The notes under the pieces were generated by a model. The model was not told the DNA's origin and ran no database searches. It saw only the letters and a list, made by a program, of their open reading frames with translations. Positions 35,745-45,352 of a stretch of DNA of 64,000 bases are shown here, one piece after another. The position numbers and the translations under genes are program-made. The stretch is from Halarcobacter sp. GTDB lineage: Bacteria > Campylobacterota > Campylobacteria > Campylobacterales > Arcobacteraceae. The DNA is taken from positions 930,001 through 994,000 of the forward strand of contig NZ_OY781470.1 in NCBI RefSeq assembly GCF_963676935.1, given 5' to 3'. Within the stretch, counting starts at the first letter, position 1. Each line of letters starts with the position of its first letter.

Positions 35745-36275
35745 TTGGAAGATATTATTAGAGATTGGGGTTATATTGCCCTTTTTTTATACTCATTTGG
35801 TGGAGGATTTGTTGGTTTAGTAGTAGCTGGTGTTTTATCTTTTACAGGAGATTTGAATCTGTATATAGCAATGGCTGTAGCTGCAGTATCAAATTTTATT
35901 GGGGATCAATTTTTATTTTATATGGCAAGAACAAATAAAAAGTATGCTAAAGAGACTATGAATAAATATGGTAGAAAAGTTGCACTTGCTCATTTATGGA
36001 TGAGAAGATATGGTTCACCAGTTGTTTTTTTACAAAAATATATCTATGGAATAAAAACTCTTATACCTTTAGCTATGGGTTTAACTAAATATTCTTTTAA
36101 AAAGTTTACAATTTATAATGCTGTCGCAGCAGCAGTTTGGGCTATAGTTGTTGGATATGCTAGTTATATTATGGGAGAAGTGATTTTAACATATGCTGAT
36201 GAGTATAAATATTATGGTGTAGGAATTATATTACTTATAGTTTTTACTGTTTCTTATTATTTTAAAAAGATTTAA
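35745..36275 (+). CDS. DedA family membrane protein
   Basis: A 176-residue integral membrane protein with TTG start after TAAGG. It has the DedA/VTT layout: G-G-G-F-V-G-L-V-V-A-G, a G-D-Q-x-x-F-Y-x-A-R motif, and the F-L-Q-K-Y-I-Y-G-I-K-T-L-I-P-L-A-M-G re-entrant region. DedA proteins are lipid scramblases or flippases involved in undecaprenyl phosphate and phospholipid handling. It sits 2 bp before the histidine kinase gene, so the two are probably cotranscribed. Confidence 0.85.
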   Translation: MEDIIRDWGYIALFLYSFGGGFVGLVVAGVLSFTGDLNLYIAMAVAAVSNFIGDQFLFYMARTNKKYAKETMNKYGRKVALAHLWMRRYGSPVVFLQKYIYGIKTLIPLAMGLTKYSFKKFTIYNAVAAAVWAIVVGYASYIMGEVILTYADEYKYYGVGIILLIVFTVSYYFKKI

Positions 36276-36277
36276 TA

Positions 36278-38584
36278 TTGAAAAATAAACCTATAAACGA
36301 AAACAATATAGGTAAAGTTAATCTTATTGTAAATTTATTGCTTGTATTTTTATTTGCAATGGCAATAATATATTCAGCTATCTATTTTAAAAAAGAAAGC
36401 TATAGTAGGTTAAAAATTGAACTACAAGAGAAATATATAGAACATAAAAAAGAAGATATTCAGACTTATGTAAAAACTGTAAATGAACTTCTAATGTCGA
36501 AAATTGAAGGTATTAATTTAACTAAAGAACAAAAACAAAAATATGTTATTGATTATTATGAAAAATTTAATAAAAAAAATCCCAAAGAGTATTTTTTTAT
36601 TTTTGATTTAATTAAACAAAAAGATAATACTTATTTAGAAAAGGTTATTGTTCATCCTGATGTTCCAAGAGGTAAAATACTTGATTTAAATAGAACAGAT
36701 TTAAATGGAAAAAAATTTGTAAAAGATTTTCAAAATAGTGTTCTTAAAGATGGATATGCATTTTTAGATTATTCATTTATTCATCCTAAAACAAAAGAAG
36801 AGATGTATAAAAAAGGTTTTGTACTTTTAAACAAATGGAATTGGATTGTTGGGAGTGGATTTTTTATTTCAGATATTGAAGATGAATTAGGTTTAATTGA
36901 TAAAAAAATAAAAAAAAATATATATGAAGAATTAAAAAGTTATATTCAGATTACAGTTTTCTTTTTAGTATTTTTAATTTTTTTTATTTTAAAAATCAAT
37001 AAGTACACTACGAACACTATTAATAAATTTAAAGTTCAAGTTGAAAAAGAAAAAACAAAATTGATTGAGTCAAAAGAGTATTTAAAACAATATACAACTA
37101 TTCTTGAAAACTGTACTATAGTATCTAAGTATAATGAAAATGAAGAATTTACTTATGTTAGTGAAGGGTTCTGTGAGACTTTTGGTTACTTAAAAGAAGA
37201 AATTATTGGAAAGCCATATAGTATTATAGAGTATTCAGATGAAAAAAAGAGTTCAAAAGTTAATTTTATTGAGTTATTAAAGAATAAAAAAAGTATTAAA
37301 GATACTGTTAAAAACATATCAAAAGATGGGAGAATTTTATCTTTTATTGTTATTGCAAGACCTATTTTAGATAATAACGGCGAAATTACAGAATTTGTAT
37401 CTTATAGAATTGATATAACAAAAGAAGATAAATTAAAATTGATTTTAGAAAAACAAAATAGAGAACTACTAAAATCACAAAAAATATTAAATGATGCACA
37501 AAGAATTGCACATATAGGAAATTGGGAACATAACTACATTACTAATAAAATATCATTTTCTGATGAAGCAAAAAGAATATTTGGATATGATGAGAATATT
37601 AGTGAATTAAAGTTTGATGAGTTTAAGAAAAGTGTGCATGAAAATGATAGAAGTAAGTTAGATGAAAATAAAACTTTTGCTCTAAATAAAGACAATCAAT
37701 TTAGTTTTGAACATAGAATTATTAGACAAGATGGCATACTTAGGTATGTTGAAGTCAAGGGTGAATATATTCATGATAAGAATAATAAACTTATTAAATC
37801 TATGGGTACAATAAATGATATAACTGAAAGAGTTGAAACAGAAAAAGAGTTAAAGCAAAAAGATTTAATGTTATTACAACAGTCTAAAATGGCAGCTATG
37901 GGAGAGATGTTATCTAATATAGCCCATCAGTGGAGACAACCCTTAAGTTTGATTAGTACAGCAGCAACTGGAGCTAAGATTCAACGTGAAATTGGCGCAT
38001 TAACTGATGAAAAACTTGATGAAACCTTTACAACTATTAACGATACGACACAATATTTATCAAAAACGATTGATGATTTTAGAAACTTTTTTAAGCCAAA
38101 TTCTGAAAAAAAATATTTTAAAATGTCTGATGTAATGTATAAAGCTATTTCTTTAGTAAAACCACAATTTAAAAATAGAAGTATAGATATTATCAAAGAT
38201 ATCCAAGATTATAAATTGTATGGTTTGGAAAATGAATTCTTGCAAGTAATTATTAATATTTTAAATAATTCAAGAGATCAATTAATGAAAATAGATGGCG
38301 AGAAACTAATATTGATTAGTTCATATATAAAAGATGATAAATATATTTTAGAGATAAAAGATAATGGTAAAGGAATAGACGAAAAAATTATAGAAAAAAT
38401 TTTTGAGCCATACTTTACAACCAAACATAATAGTGAAGGTACAGGTATTGGTTTATATATGTGTGAAGAGATTATAGTAAAACATATGGATGGTCAAATA
38501 AGTGTAGAAAATGAAATTTTTACCCATAAAGATAATACATATAAAGGGGCAAAGTTTATAATCACTTTGCCACTAACAAAATAA
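36278..38584 (+). CDS. Sensor histidine kinase with Cache and PAS domains
   Basis: A 768-residue kinase, TTG start. A periplasmic Cache-like sensor (about 45-215, with D-G-Y-A-F-L-D-Y-S and W-N-W-I-V-G-S-G-F) is flanked by membrane helices. Two PAS domains follow (about 275-390 and 410-525), then a HisKA/HATPase core: H-box N-I-A-H-Q-W-R-Q-P-L-S, N-box I-I-N-I-L-N-N-S-R-D, G-box D-N-G-K-G-I-D and E-P-Y-F-T-T-K. No response regulator gene is adjacent, so the partner lies elsewhere. Confidence 0.9.
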   Translation: MKNKPINENNIGKVNLIVNLLLVFLFAMAIIYSAIYFKKESYSRLKIELQEKYIEHKKEDIQTYVKTVNELLMSKIEGINLTKEQKQKYVIDYYEKFNKKNPKEYFFIFDLIKQKDNTYLEKVIVHPDVPRGKILDLNRTDLNGKKFVKDFQNSVLKDGYAFLDYSFIHPKTKEEMYKKGFVLLNKWNWIVGSGFFISDIEDELGLIDKKIKKNIYEELKSYIQITVFFLVFLIFFILKINKYTTNTINKFKVQVEKEKTKLIESKEYLKQYTTILENCTIVSKYNENEEFTYVSEGFCETFGYLKEEIIGKPYSIIEYSDEKKSSKVNFIELLKNKKSIKDTVKNISKDGRILSFIVIARPILDNNGEITEFVSYRIDITKEDKLKLILEKQNRELLKSQKILNDAQRIAHIGNWEHNYITNKISFSDEAKRIFGYDENISELKFDEFKKSVHENDRSKLDENKTFALNKDNQFSFEHRIIRQDGILRYVEVKGEYIHDKNNKLIKSMGTINDITERVETEKELKQKDLMLLQQSKMAAMGEMLSNIAHQWRQPLSLISTAATGAKIQREIGALTDEKLDETFTTINDTTQYLSKTIDDFRNFFKPNSEKKYFKMSDVMYKAISLVKPQFKNRSIDIIKDIQDYKLYGLENEFLQVIINILNNSRDQLMKIDGEKLILISSYIKDDKYILEIKDNGKGIDEKIIEKIFEPYFTTKHNSEGTGIGLYMCEEIIVKHMDGQISVENEIFTHKDNTYKGAKFIITLPLTK

Positions 38585-38601
38585 TAAATTAGGAAGAAAA
38601 A

Positions 38602-39969
38602 ATTAAAAAATTTAATGAATTAAAAATAAAAAATGAGATTTTACAAGCTTTAGAGTTTGAAAAATTTGAACAAATGACAACAATACAATCTTTGTGTTTA
38701 AAAGATATTTTAGAAAAAAAAGATGTAATTGTAAAATCAAAAACAGGCTCAGGAAAAACACTTTGTTTTGCTTTGCCTTTGGCAAATGAAGTCAAAAACA
38801 AACCAATGGTTATACAAAGTTTAATTTTAGCACCAACTAGAGAATTAGCAAATCAAATAAGTCTTGAGATAAAAAAAGTTTTAAGGTTTATACCAAATAT
38901 AAAAGTATTAAGTTTATGTGGGGGTACACCTTTTAAACCACAAGTAGCTTCTTTAGAAGTTGGTGCACATATAGTTGTTGGTACAGTGGGAAGAATTTTA
39001 CAACATATACATGAAACAAAAATAGATTTCTCAAGTGTAAATAGTTTTGTTTTAGATGAAGCAGATAAAATGTTAGATATGGGGTTTTATGAAGATATTG
39101 TAAAAATTGCAGAATATATCCCACAAAAAAGACAAACTTTATTGTTTTCAGCAACATATGAAAAAGAGATTAAGGAGTTATCTTCAAAACTTTTAGATAA
39201 ACCTCTTTTTATAGAAAATGTAGAAACTCATAAACAAGAATCGATAACACAAAAATTTTATGAAACAAATGAAGATAGAAAAGTTGATGATTTATTAAGA
39301 GTTATTTCCCATTATAAGATGAAAACAATTTTGATTTTTTGTAATACAAAAGCAATGTGTGAAGATTTATCTACACAATTATGGAATAGAGGAGTTGAAT
39401 CTTTGACTTTGCATTCTGATTTAGATCAAAGAGAAAGGGATGAAACTGTAATTCTTTTTTCAAATGGTTCTTTACCTATTTTAATTGCAACAGATATTGT
39501 TTCAAGAGGTATTGATATTGATAATATAGATTTTGTAATAAACTTTAATATTGCCAGAGATGAAACAATTCATACACATAGAATAGGAAGAACAGCAAGA
39601 GGTGAAAAAAAAGGTATAGCTATAACTTTATATGATAAAGATGAATTGTATAAAGTTAAACCAATAAATGAAAAATTTTCTGATATTGAGTTTTGTGATG
39701 TTTTAGAATATGAAGATTCTTCTTATAAGCCACAAGCAGAATATAAAACTTTATTAATAACTGGTGGTAAAAAACACAAACTAAGAAAAGGTGATATCTT
39801 AGGTGCTCTTACTGCTGGTGAAGGCTTAGATAAAGATTTAATTGGAAATATAACTATTTTAGATTTTGTATCTTTTGTAGCAGTTAAAAATGAAGTACTA
39901 GATGATAGATTATTAAAATTAGGAAAGATTAAAATAAAGAAAAAACTATTTAAACTTATTGAAAAGTAG
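38602..39969 (+). CDS. dbpA: DbpA-like DEAD-box RNA helicase, apparent ATT start
   Basis: Motifs include S-K-T-G-S-G-K-T, P-T-R-E-L-A, V-L-D-E-A-D-K-M, F-S-A-T, and H-R-I-G-R-T-A-R. The C-terminus (last 75 residues, T-L-L-I-T-G-G-K-K-H-K-L-R) is a DbpA-type RNA-binding domain that targets 23S rRNA. The first ATG in frame (38674) lies inside the N-terminal Q-motif region: the conserved F-N-E-L...E-I-L-Q-A-L part is encoded before it. In-frame from the stop at 38590 there is no ATG, GTG or TTG; an ATT at 38602 stands 5 bp after AGGAAG. Confidence 0.85.
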   Translation: MKKFNELKIKNEILQALEFEKFEQMTTIQSLCLKDILEKKDVIVKSKTGSGKTLCFALPLANEVKNKPMVIQSLILAPTRELANQISLEIKKVLRFIPNIKVLSLCGGTPFKPQVASLEVGAHIVVGTVGRILQHIHETKIDFSSVNSFVLDEADKMLDMGFYEDIVKIAEYIPQKRQTLLFSATYEKEIKELSSKLLDKPLFIENVETHKQESITQKFYETNEDRKVDDLLRVISHYKMKTILIFCNTKAMCEDLSTQLWNRGVESLTLHSDLDQRERDETVILFSNGSLPILIATDIVSRGIDIDNIDFVINFNIARDETIHTHRIGRTARGEKKGIAITLYDKDELYKVKPINEKFSDIEFCDVLEYEDSSYKPQAEYKTLLITGGKKHKLRKGDILGALTAGEGLDKDLIGNITILDFVSFVAVKNEVLDDRLLKLGKIKIKKKLFKLIEK

Positions 39970-40012
39970 TTATGATAGAATTTTTCTTTTATAAAATACA
40001 AAAGGAAAAAAT

Positions 40013-40294
40013 ATGGCAAGAGCTAGTGCAAGACATCTTTTAGTTGAAAGTGAAGAGCTTTGTAATGAACTAAAAACAAGAATTGAAAATGGTGAAAAGT
40101 TTGAAGATTTAGCAAAAGAGTATTCTCAATGTCCATCAGGAGCAAAAGGTGGAGAGTTAGGAACTTTTAATCAAGGGGATATGGTTCCAGAGTTTGACAA
40201 AGTAGTTTTTAATGAAGCTGTAAATGTAGTACATGGACCAGTTCAAACACAATTTGGATATCATCTTTTAGAAACAACTTCAAGAGAAGATTAA
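40013..40294 (+). CDS. ppiC: Parvulin-type peptidyl-prolyl isomerase (PpiC)
   Basis: A 93-residue single-domain parvulin: A-S-A-R-H-L-L-V, F-E-D-L-A-K-E-Y-S-Q-C-P-S-G-A-K-G-G-E-L-G, D-M-V-P-E-F-D and F-G-Y-H-L-L. It has no signal peptide, so it is cytosolic, as for E. coli PpiC. AAAAGGA precedes the ATG. Confidence 0.93.
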   Translation: MARASARHLLVESEELCNELKTRIENGEKFEDLAKEYSQCPSGAKGGELGTFNQGDMVPEFDKVVFNEAVNVVHGPVQTQFGYHLLETTSRED

Positions 40295-40308
40295 TAAAAA
40301 ATTATTCA

Positions 40309-40333
40309 GAGGTTAAGCATTTTGCTCAACCTC
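40309..40333. terminator. Hairpin between convergent genes
   Basis: GAGGTT (40309-40314) pairs with AACCTC (40328-40333), and AGCA with TGCT inside it, leaving a TTT loop. It lies just after ppiC and over the end of the convergent zinc-ribbon gene. Confidence 0.55.
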
Positions 40334-40675
40334 TTCATCCCAAAGTATACTAACTCCATACTCTTCATGAGTAATTACATATTTAAAATATTCACCTGTA
40401 CCTTTTCTTCCATGAAGTCTTACAACTGTTTGTCCCTCTCTTAATAGTTTTCGCATCTCATTTTCAGAAAAACTTTTTTTATTCCATCTTAAAAAAGCAT
40501 TTGAATAAACTCTAAATTTACAAGTTGAATCGGCTGTAAATACATATTGTTCACTTTCATCATACTCTTTTTTTGCATTTTCGCAAGTATAAAGTTTGAT
40601 TTGTTTTCCATTTGTATTAAATTTTTTTGAGATAACATTGCCTTTGCAGTATGGGCATTGGCCTAAGATAGACAT
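40313..40675 (-). CDS. Zinc-ribbon protein of unknown function
   Basis: A 120-residue protein with G-Q-C-P-Y-C-K-G at the N-terminus, then single Cys at about 30 and 52, forming a four-Cys zinc ribbon like those at the ends of topoisomerases. The rest is basic and includes L-R-E-G-Q-T-V-V-R-L-H-G-R-K-G-T-G. Possibly nucleic-acid binding; the function is unknown. Confidence 0.65.
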   Translation of the reverse strand: MSILGQCPYCKGNVISKKFNTNGKQIKLYTCENAKKEYDESEQYVFTADSTCKFRVYSNAFLRWNKKSFSENEMRKLLREGQTVVRLHGRKGTGEYFKYVITHEEYGVSILWDEEVEQNA

Positions 40676-40749
40676 GGTAAAACTCCTTTTTTATTGAAAT
40701 CTTACCCTGTTTTTTTATTTAGTATTTAAAATATTTCAATTTGCAATAA

Positions 40750-42126
40750 TTATTGTTTTTTCTTTTCAAAAATTCTTTCTGTAAATTCTGCAAATTTACC
40801 CCTTACAGCTTTTTCTAATTCTATTGCGAACATATTTATCTCAGGATGTTTTTTCCTTGTTTGTTTTAAAAGTGTAGTAAGACCATTATTGTATTTGTTT
40901 AAATACAAATTATCTATTTGTCTATTTGACCCAATAACAATAGCCATACACGATTCATCAAGTCTACTTAAAATAAGTTGTGTGGTTTTTTCACTTGAGT
41001 TTTGCCATTCATCCATTATTACAATTGCTTCAGATAAAGTTCTACCTCTAGCTTCTCCTGGCCAAAGTGTTTCAATACAATATCTAGATGTTAGCTCAGA
41101 AATTTTTGATTCAATAGATTCTTTGTTTTCTCTATTTTCACTTTTTTTAAGATGTTTTTTTGCAATAAATTCTAAAGTATCTTGTAAAGCCATATTATAG
41201 ATTCTAAACTTCTCATCATTTCCAGCAAGGTATCCAATATCTGCCCCTTTATCAAGTGACTCAATTGAGTTTCTAACATATACAATCTTATCATAGTGTC
41301 CTAAATCAATAAGCCTCATAGCACTTACAATAGACATAAGAGTTTTACCTGAACCAGCTTTTGCATCAATTACAAGTAGATCAAACATATCAGTTAAAAT
41401 AGCTTTCATAAAAAGTTTTTGTTTTAAGTTTACTGGTTTTACTTGTAAAGCTTTAAAATCAGAATCATTTAAGAGATTAATTCTTTCATTCACAATAATA
41501 GCATATGCTGTATTTCCATCTTTACTTTCAAAGATATATCCGAAATTTTCATATGTATACTCTTCGTCAAATTTTTTAATATCTGCACCATCAAGTGAAT
41601 TAAAAATTGAGGAATCAAGTTTAATATTTTTTACAAACTCAAAGTTTGGAACTGTTGATTTGTCATCATGTAAGGTTTCAGTTTTTATCCCTTTAAATAA
41701 AGCAAATGTTCTTGCATAAACATCTAAAGACAAAAAGTGTGTTTGTGCACCTTTATAATAATCTTGTGCAATAGCAGCAACTTCAATTATTCTTTTATCA
41801 TTGCTTTCACTTAAGTGAACTTGCTCAATTTCAGATTCATATTTCTCTTTTGAAATTATATGAAGATTTAATTCATCATTAAAAAGTTTTACAACTTTAA
41901 AGCCTATTTTATAGTCAACCTCTTTTATCTTCATCTTTGCCAAAAGTCTTGCAAATTCTCTTGAATAGTAACCTAACTCATTTGCCAGTTTCTTTTTGTC
42001 CTCTAATTCAATTAAAACTGTTTCAGGAATTACAATTGTGTTTGTTTTATTGTCAGATATTCTATTTAAGTTTTGTATGTTTTGTAAGATGATATTTGTA
42101 TCTATTACGTAAACTTTTTCTTTCAT
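40750..42126 (-). CDS. PhoH family ATPase fused to a PIN domain (PhoH2 type)
   Basis: A 458-residue fusion. The PIN domain (about 1-145) opens with Y-V-I-D-T-N-I-I and has further acidic residues (E-D-K-K, and S-L-D-V-Y-A-R). The PhoH ATPase (about 235-458) has I-D-A-K-A-G-S-G-K-T and I-V-M-D-E-W-Q-N, then S-R-L-D. PhoH2 proteins act as sequence-specific RNA helicase-nucleases. The gene is single and ATG-started. Confidence 0.9.
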   Translation of the reverse strand: MKEKVYVIDTNIILQNIQNLNRISDNKTNTIVIPETVLIELEDKKKLANELGYYSREFARLLAKMKIKEVDYKIGFKVVKLFNDELNLHIISKEKYESEIEQVHLSESNDKRIIEVAAIAQDYYKGAQTHFLSLDVYARTFALFKGIKTETLHDDKSTVPNFEFVKNIKLDSSIFNSLDGADIKKFDEEYTYENFGYIFESKDGNTAYAIIVNERINLLNDSDFKALQVKPVNLKQKLFMKAILTDMFDLLVIDAKAGSGKTLMSIVSAMRLIDLGHYDKIVYVRNSIESLDKGADIGYLAGNDEKFRIYNMALQDTLEFIAKKHLKKSENRENKESIESKISELTSRYCIETLWPGEARGRTLSEAIVIMDEWQNSSEKTTQLILSRLDESCMAIVIGSNRQIDNLYLNKYNNGLTTLLKQTRKKHPEINMFAIELEKAVRGKFAEFTERIFEKKKQ

Positions 42127-42257
42127 AGAACAATTATAGCATTAAATATTTATAATACAATTACTAATATGTATATATTTTGTAATCAAGTTATGTTAGA
42201 AGTATATATAAAAATAGTTTGAATAATTTAGTTATAATAAGAATAAAAAGAAGAGCT

Positions 42258-43184
42258 ATGAAGAAGTTTACAAATGAAAATCTATATGAAATTATTGATT
42301 ATTTAAAATTATCTTTAGAATCTGATAATAAAGTTTCTATTGAGGTTTTAAACCCTGATTGTTCAACTAATTCTTATTGTGGTGAATTGATTGATGTTGA
42401 TAATACAGTTTACAAATATAGAGGTTATAAAGATTGGACAGATTTAGCTCAAAAGCTATTTTGTAAAATCTTAACACCTAAAATTAAATCTTCAAACACT
42501 ATTGAATTAGTTTTCAAAAAACTTAATACTGAAGACTCTTTTCATAATATAAAGATTAATGATAAAGAGAAATATGGAGTTGATTCTAAATTTTATTCAA
42601 TAAATAAAAATGAACAACCAGAAATTCTATTAACATATTTAAATAGTTTGAAAAATGTAAAAATTGAAGAGAAGAAAAGAGTTTTAAATCTTGGAATTAA
42701 CAATGGCAATGAGTTTATATTGATAAAACAATATTTTAATTCTTTTAAAAATACTGATTTTGTAGGAATTGATTATTGTTCCTCTGCTATTGAAGAAGCG
42801 AAAAGTATTTTTATTGATGATAAAAATGTAGAACTAATTAATTTTGATATTAAAGAGATTGATAAATTACATTTAGGTAAGTTTGATTTAATAATATCAA
42901 TTGGTACATTTCAAAGTTCAAATTTGGAATTTAATAAAACATTTATGAATATTGTTCAAAACTATTTGAAAAAAGATGGAAGCATGATTTTAGGATTTCC
43001 AAATTCTAGATGGATTGATGGTGAGATTATATATGGCGCAAAAGCTGCTAACTATTCTTTTCCTGAATTGTCTGTACTTTTTAAAGATGCCTATTTTTGT
43101 AAAAAGTATTTACAACAAAAGAAATTTAGAGTTACATTAACAGGTCAATATTATATATTTTTAACTGCTACATCTATAAGATAG
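42258..43184 (+). CDS. SAM-dependent methyltransferase-like protein
   Basis: About 308 residues from the ATG at 42258 (AGAAGAG ahead). The N-terminal 130 residues are a separate domain (E-V-L-N-P-D-C-S...Y-K-D-W-T-D-L-A). The C-terminal half has a Rossmann methyltransferase pattern: V-L-N-L-G-I-N-N-G (motif I, altered from the G-x-G-x-G form), F-V-G-I-D-Y-C, F-D-L-I-I-S-I-G-T-F and K-D-G-S-M-I-L-G. The substrate is unknown. Confidence 0.75.
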   Translation: MKKFTNENLYEIIDYLKLSLESDNKVSIEVLNPDCSTNSYCGELIDVDNTVYKYRGYKDWTDLAQKLFCKILTPKIKSSNTIELVFKKLNTEDSFHNIKINDKEKYGVDSKFYSINKNEQPEILLTYLNSLKNVKIEEKKRVLNLGINNGNEFILIKQYFNSFKNTDFVGIDYCSSAIEEAKSIFIDDKNVELINFDIKEIDKLHLGKFDLIISIGTFQSSNLEFNKTFMNIVQNYLKKDGSMILGFPNSRWIDGEIIYGAKAANYSFPELSVLFKDAYFCKKYLQQKKFRVTLTGQYYIFLTATSIR

Positions 43185-43211
43185 AGGTAAATTTAGACAA
43201 AAAGGTTTTCT

Positions 43212-44207
43212 ATGAATAATTTATATCTTAAAATATTAATGATTTTTATTTTTCCTTGTACTTTATTTGCACAAATAGAAAATTTTAGTAAAAAAGAAGA
43301 AGTTAAAATTTTTATAAATGATTTATCTAAAAATTATAGTTTTAACAAAAAAGAGTTAGAAAAACTTTTTTCAAAAATTGAAATTCAGAAGAGTGCTTTA
43401 AATTTTTATAAAAAGCCTAAAAAAAATAAAAATAAAAAAAGAAAAGGTACTTGGGATAGATATAAAAAAATATTTATAACTGACAAAAGAGTTTCTCAAG
43501 GTGCACTTTTTATGAAAAAATATAAAAAAGAACTAAGAAGAGCATATAAAACTTTTGGAGTTCAATCTGAGTATATAACTGCAATTTTAGGTGTTGAGAG
43601 TTTTTATGGAAAGCATACAGGTAAGTATCCTGTTTTTGATACATTAGCAACATTGAGTTTTGAAAAAAATAGAAGAAATAAATTTTTCAAAAGTGAATTA
43701 AAACAATTTCTGATCTTGTCTAAAAAAAATAGAAAGAATCCAAAAAAAATATATGGCTCATACGCAGGTGCAATTGGTTTAGCTCAATTTATGCCAAGCA
43801 ATTTTGAAAAACTTGCAGTTGATTTTAATAATGATGGAATAGTAGATTTAAATAATGAGATAGATGCAATAGGAAGTGTCGCAAACTATCTTAGCAAAGC
43901 AGGGTGGAATAGAACTGTGCCTGTCGCAACTAGAGTTAGTTATCAAGGAAAAAGATTTAATAGATTTAAAACGGGATATAAATATAAATACAAACGTTCA
44001 AAACTTACAGGAATTAAACCAAAATCAAATAGATTTTATTATCCTAAAAGAGTACATTTAATAAAACTTGATAGAAAAAGATATGATGAGTTATGGTATG
44101 GTACAGAAAACTTTTATGTAATCACTAGGTATAATAGAAGTTCTTACTATGCTATGGTAGTTTATCAACTAGCAAAAGAGATTAAATCCTTATATAGAAA
44201 AATATAG
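43212..44207 (+). CDS. mltB: Lytic murein transglycosylase, MltB family
   Basis: A 331-residue exported enzyme with signal peptide (about 1-20). The family core is clear: I-L-G-V-E-S-F-Y-G (catalytic Glu), Y-P-V-F-D-T-L-A-T-L-S-F, S-Y-A-G-A-I-G-L-A-Q-F-M-P-S-N and N-D-I-D-A-I-G-S-V-A-N-Y-like segments. It cleaves peptidoglycan with anhydro-muramic acid formation. It lacks an obvious lipobox, unlike E. coli MltB. Strongly basic. Confidence 0.9.
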   Translation: MNNLYLKILMIFIFPCTLFAQIENFSKKEEVKIFINDLSKNYSFNKKELEKLFSKIEIQKSALNFYKKPKKNKNKKRKGTWDRYKKIFITDKRVSQGALFMKKYKKELRRAYKTFGVQSEYITAILGVESFYGKHTGKYPVFDTLATLSFEKNRRNKFFKSELKQFLILSKKNRKNPKKIYGSYAGAIGLAQFMPSNFEKLAVDFNNDGIVDLNNEIDAIGSVANYLSKAGWNRTVPVATRVSYQGKRFNRFKTGYKYKYKRSKLTGIKPKSNRFYYPKRVHLIKLDRKRYDELWYGTENFYVITRYNRSSYYAMVVYQLAKEIKSLYRKI

Positions 44208-44265
44208 TGAATCCACACTCACTACACATATAAAAGGTAAAATATATTTTATTTATAGGATAGTT

Positions 44266-44694
44266 ATGCATAATCAAAAAGTTATATCAATAACAATTTT
44301 TTATTGTTTTTTAATTGCAAGTATTGCTTCTTTGGGGTCTTTGTTTTTTAGTGAGTTTATGGATTTTATTCCATGTACAATGTGTTGGTACCAAAGAATA
44401 TTTATGTATCCTTTAGTTTTTTTATTTTTAGTTAATTTATTAGAGAGTGATTATAGTATTTTTAAATATGCAATACCATTAGCTTTTATTGGTTTTTGTT
44501 TCTCTTTTTATCATAATCTTTTAATGTGGGGAATAATTAGTGATGATGTTGTACCTTGCAAACATGGGGTTCCATGTTCAACAGAATATTTTGAATATTT
44601 TGGTTTTATAAATATACCTTTTCTTTCATTAAGTGCTTTTAGTTTAATACTAATTTTATTACTAATTGGTCAAAATAAATCAAAAAAATATTAA
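44266..44694 (+). CDS. dsbB: Disulfide bond formation protein DsbB
   Basis: A 142-residue four-helix membrane protein. The first periplasmic loop has P-C-T-M-C-W-Y-Q-R (Cys37 and Cys40) and the second has P-C-K-H-G-V-P-C, the two redox pairs of DsbB. It reoxidises DsbA-type proteins using quinone. The thioredoxin-like lipoprotein gene starts 8 bp later and is probably coupled. Confidence 0.92.
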   Translation: MHNQKVISITIFYCFLIASIASLGSLFFSEFMDFIPCTMCWYQRIFMYPLVFLFLVNLLESDYSIFKYAIPLAFIGFCFSFYHNLLMWGIISDDVVPCKHGVPCSTEYFEYFGFINIPFLSLSAFSLILILLLIGQNKSKKY

Positions 44695-44702
44695 GGATGC
44701 AG

Positions 44703-45260
44703 ATGAAAAATTTTTTATTTTTATTTTCAATTTTAGCAGTAGTTTTTTTTACAGGATGTAATTCCCAAGAGGAAGCAAAACCGATAGTTGACAACAGCGG
44801 AAGTTTTGAAGAGTTAAAAGCTTTAAGTAATAAAACATATACTTTAAAAACAACAAAAGGGAAAACTATCTCTTTAACTGTTGAAAATAATACTTTAAAA
44901 TCAAAAACAATAAAAGATAAAATTGTTTTAGTAAATTTTTGGGCAACTTGGTGTCCACCGTGTATTAAAGAGATTCCTATATTTAACGAATTATATGAAA
45001 AGTATTCAGATAAATTTGAAATAGTTGCAGTATTATTTGAAAAAGATAAAGACCCAAAAGAACTTGAAGAGTTTATAAAAAAATATAATATTAAATTTCC
45101 TGTTACAGTTGGTGATGAAAACTTTAGAATGGCAAAAGCTTTCAATGATGTAAAGAAAGTCCCAGAATCTTATCTTTACTCAAAAGAGGGTAACTTTGCA
45201 AAAGATTATATAGGTGAAGTTGATAAAGAAGACTTAGAAAACTATATAAAAAGTAACTAA
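44703..45260 (+). CDS. TlpA-like thioredoxin-fold lipoprotein
   Basis: About 185 residues from the ATG at 44703 (AAGG at 44693-44696; the ATG at 44697 is too close). Lipobox F-F-T-G-C. The domain has N-F-W-A-T-W-C-P-P-C-I-K-E-I-P with a WCPPC active site and V-P-E-S-Y (cis-Pro). It is a periplasmic, lipid-anchored thiol-disulfide oxidoreductase, likely reductive. Operon with dsbB. Confidence 0.9.
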   Translation: MKNFLFLFSILAVVFFTGCNSQEEAKPIVDNSGSFEELKALSNKTYTLKTTKGKTISLTVENNTLKSKTIKDKIVLVNFWATWCPPCIKEIPIFNELYEKYSDKFEIVAVLFEKDKDPKELEEFIKKYNIKFPVTVGDENFRMAKAFNDVKKVPESYLYSKEGNFAKDYIGEVDKEDLENYIKSN

Positions 45261-45352
45261 GGTATTTTAAAACTATTTATAGTTTTGCTCTTGATTTCAA
45301 ATATCAGCTATATTTTTGTATACTCTAATTACAAAAATATAGAGGGAGCAAA

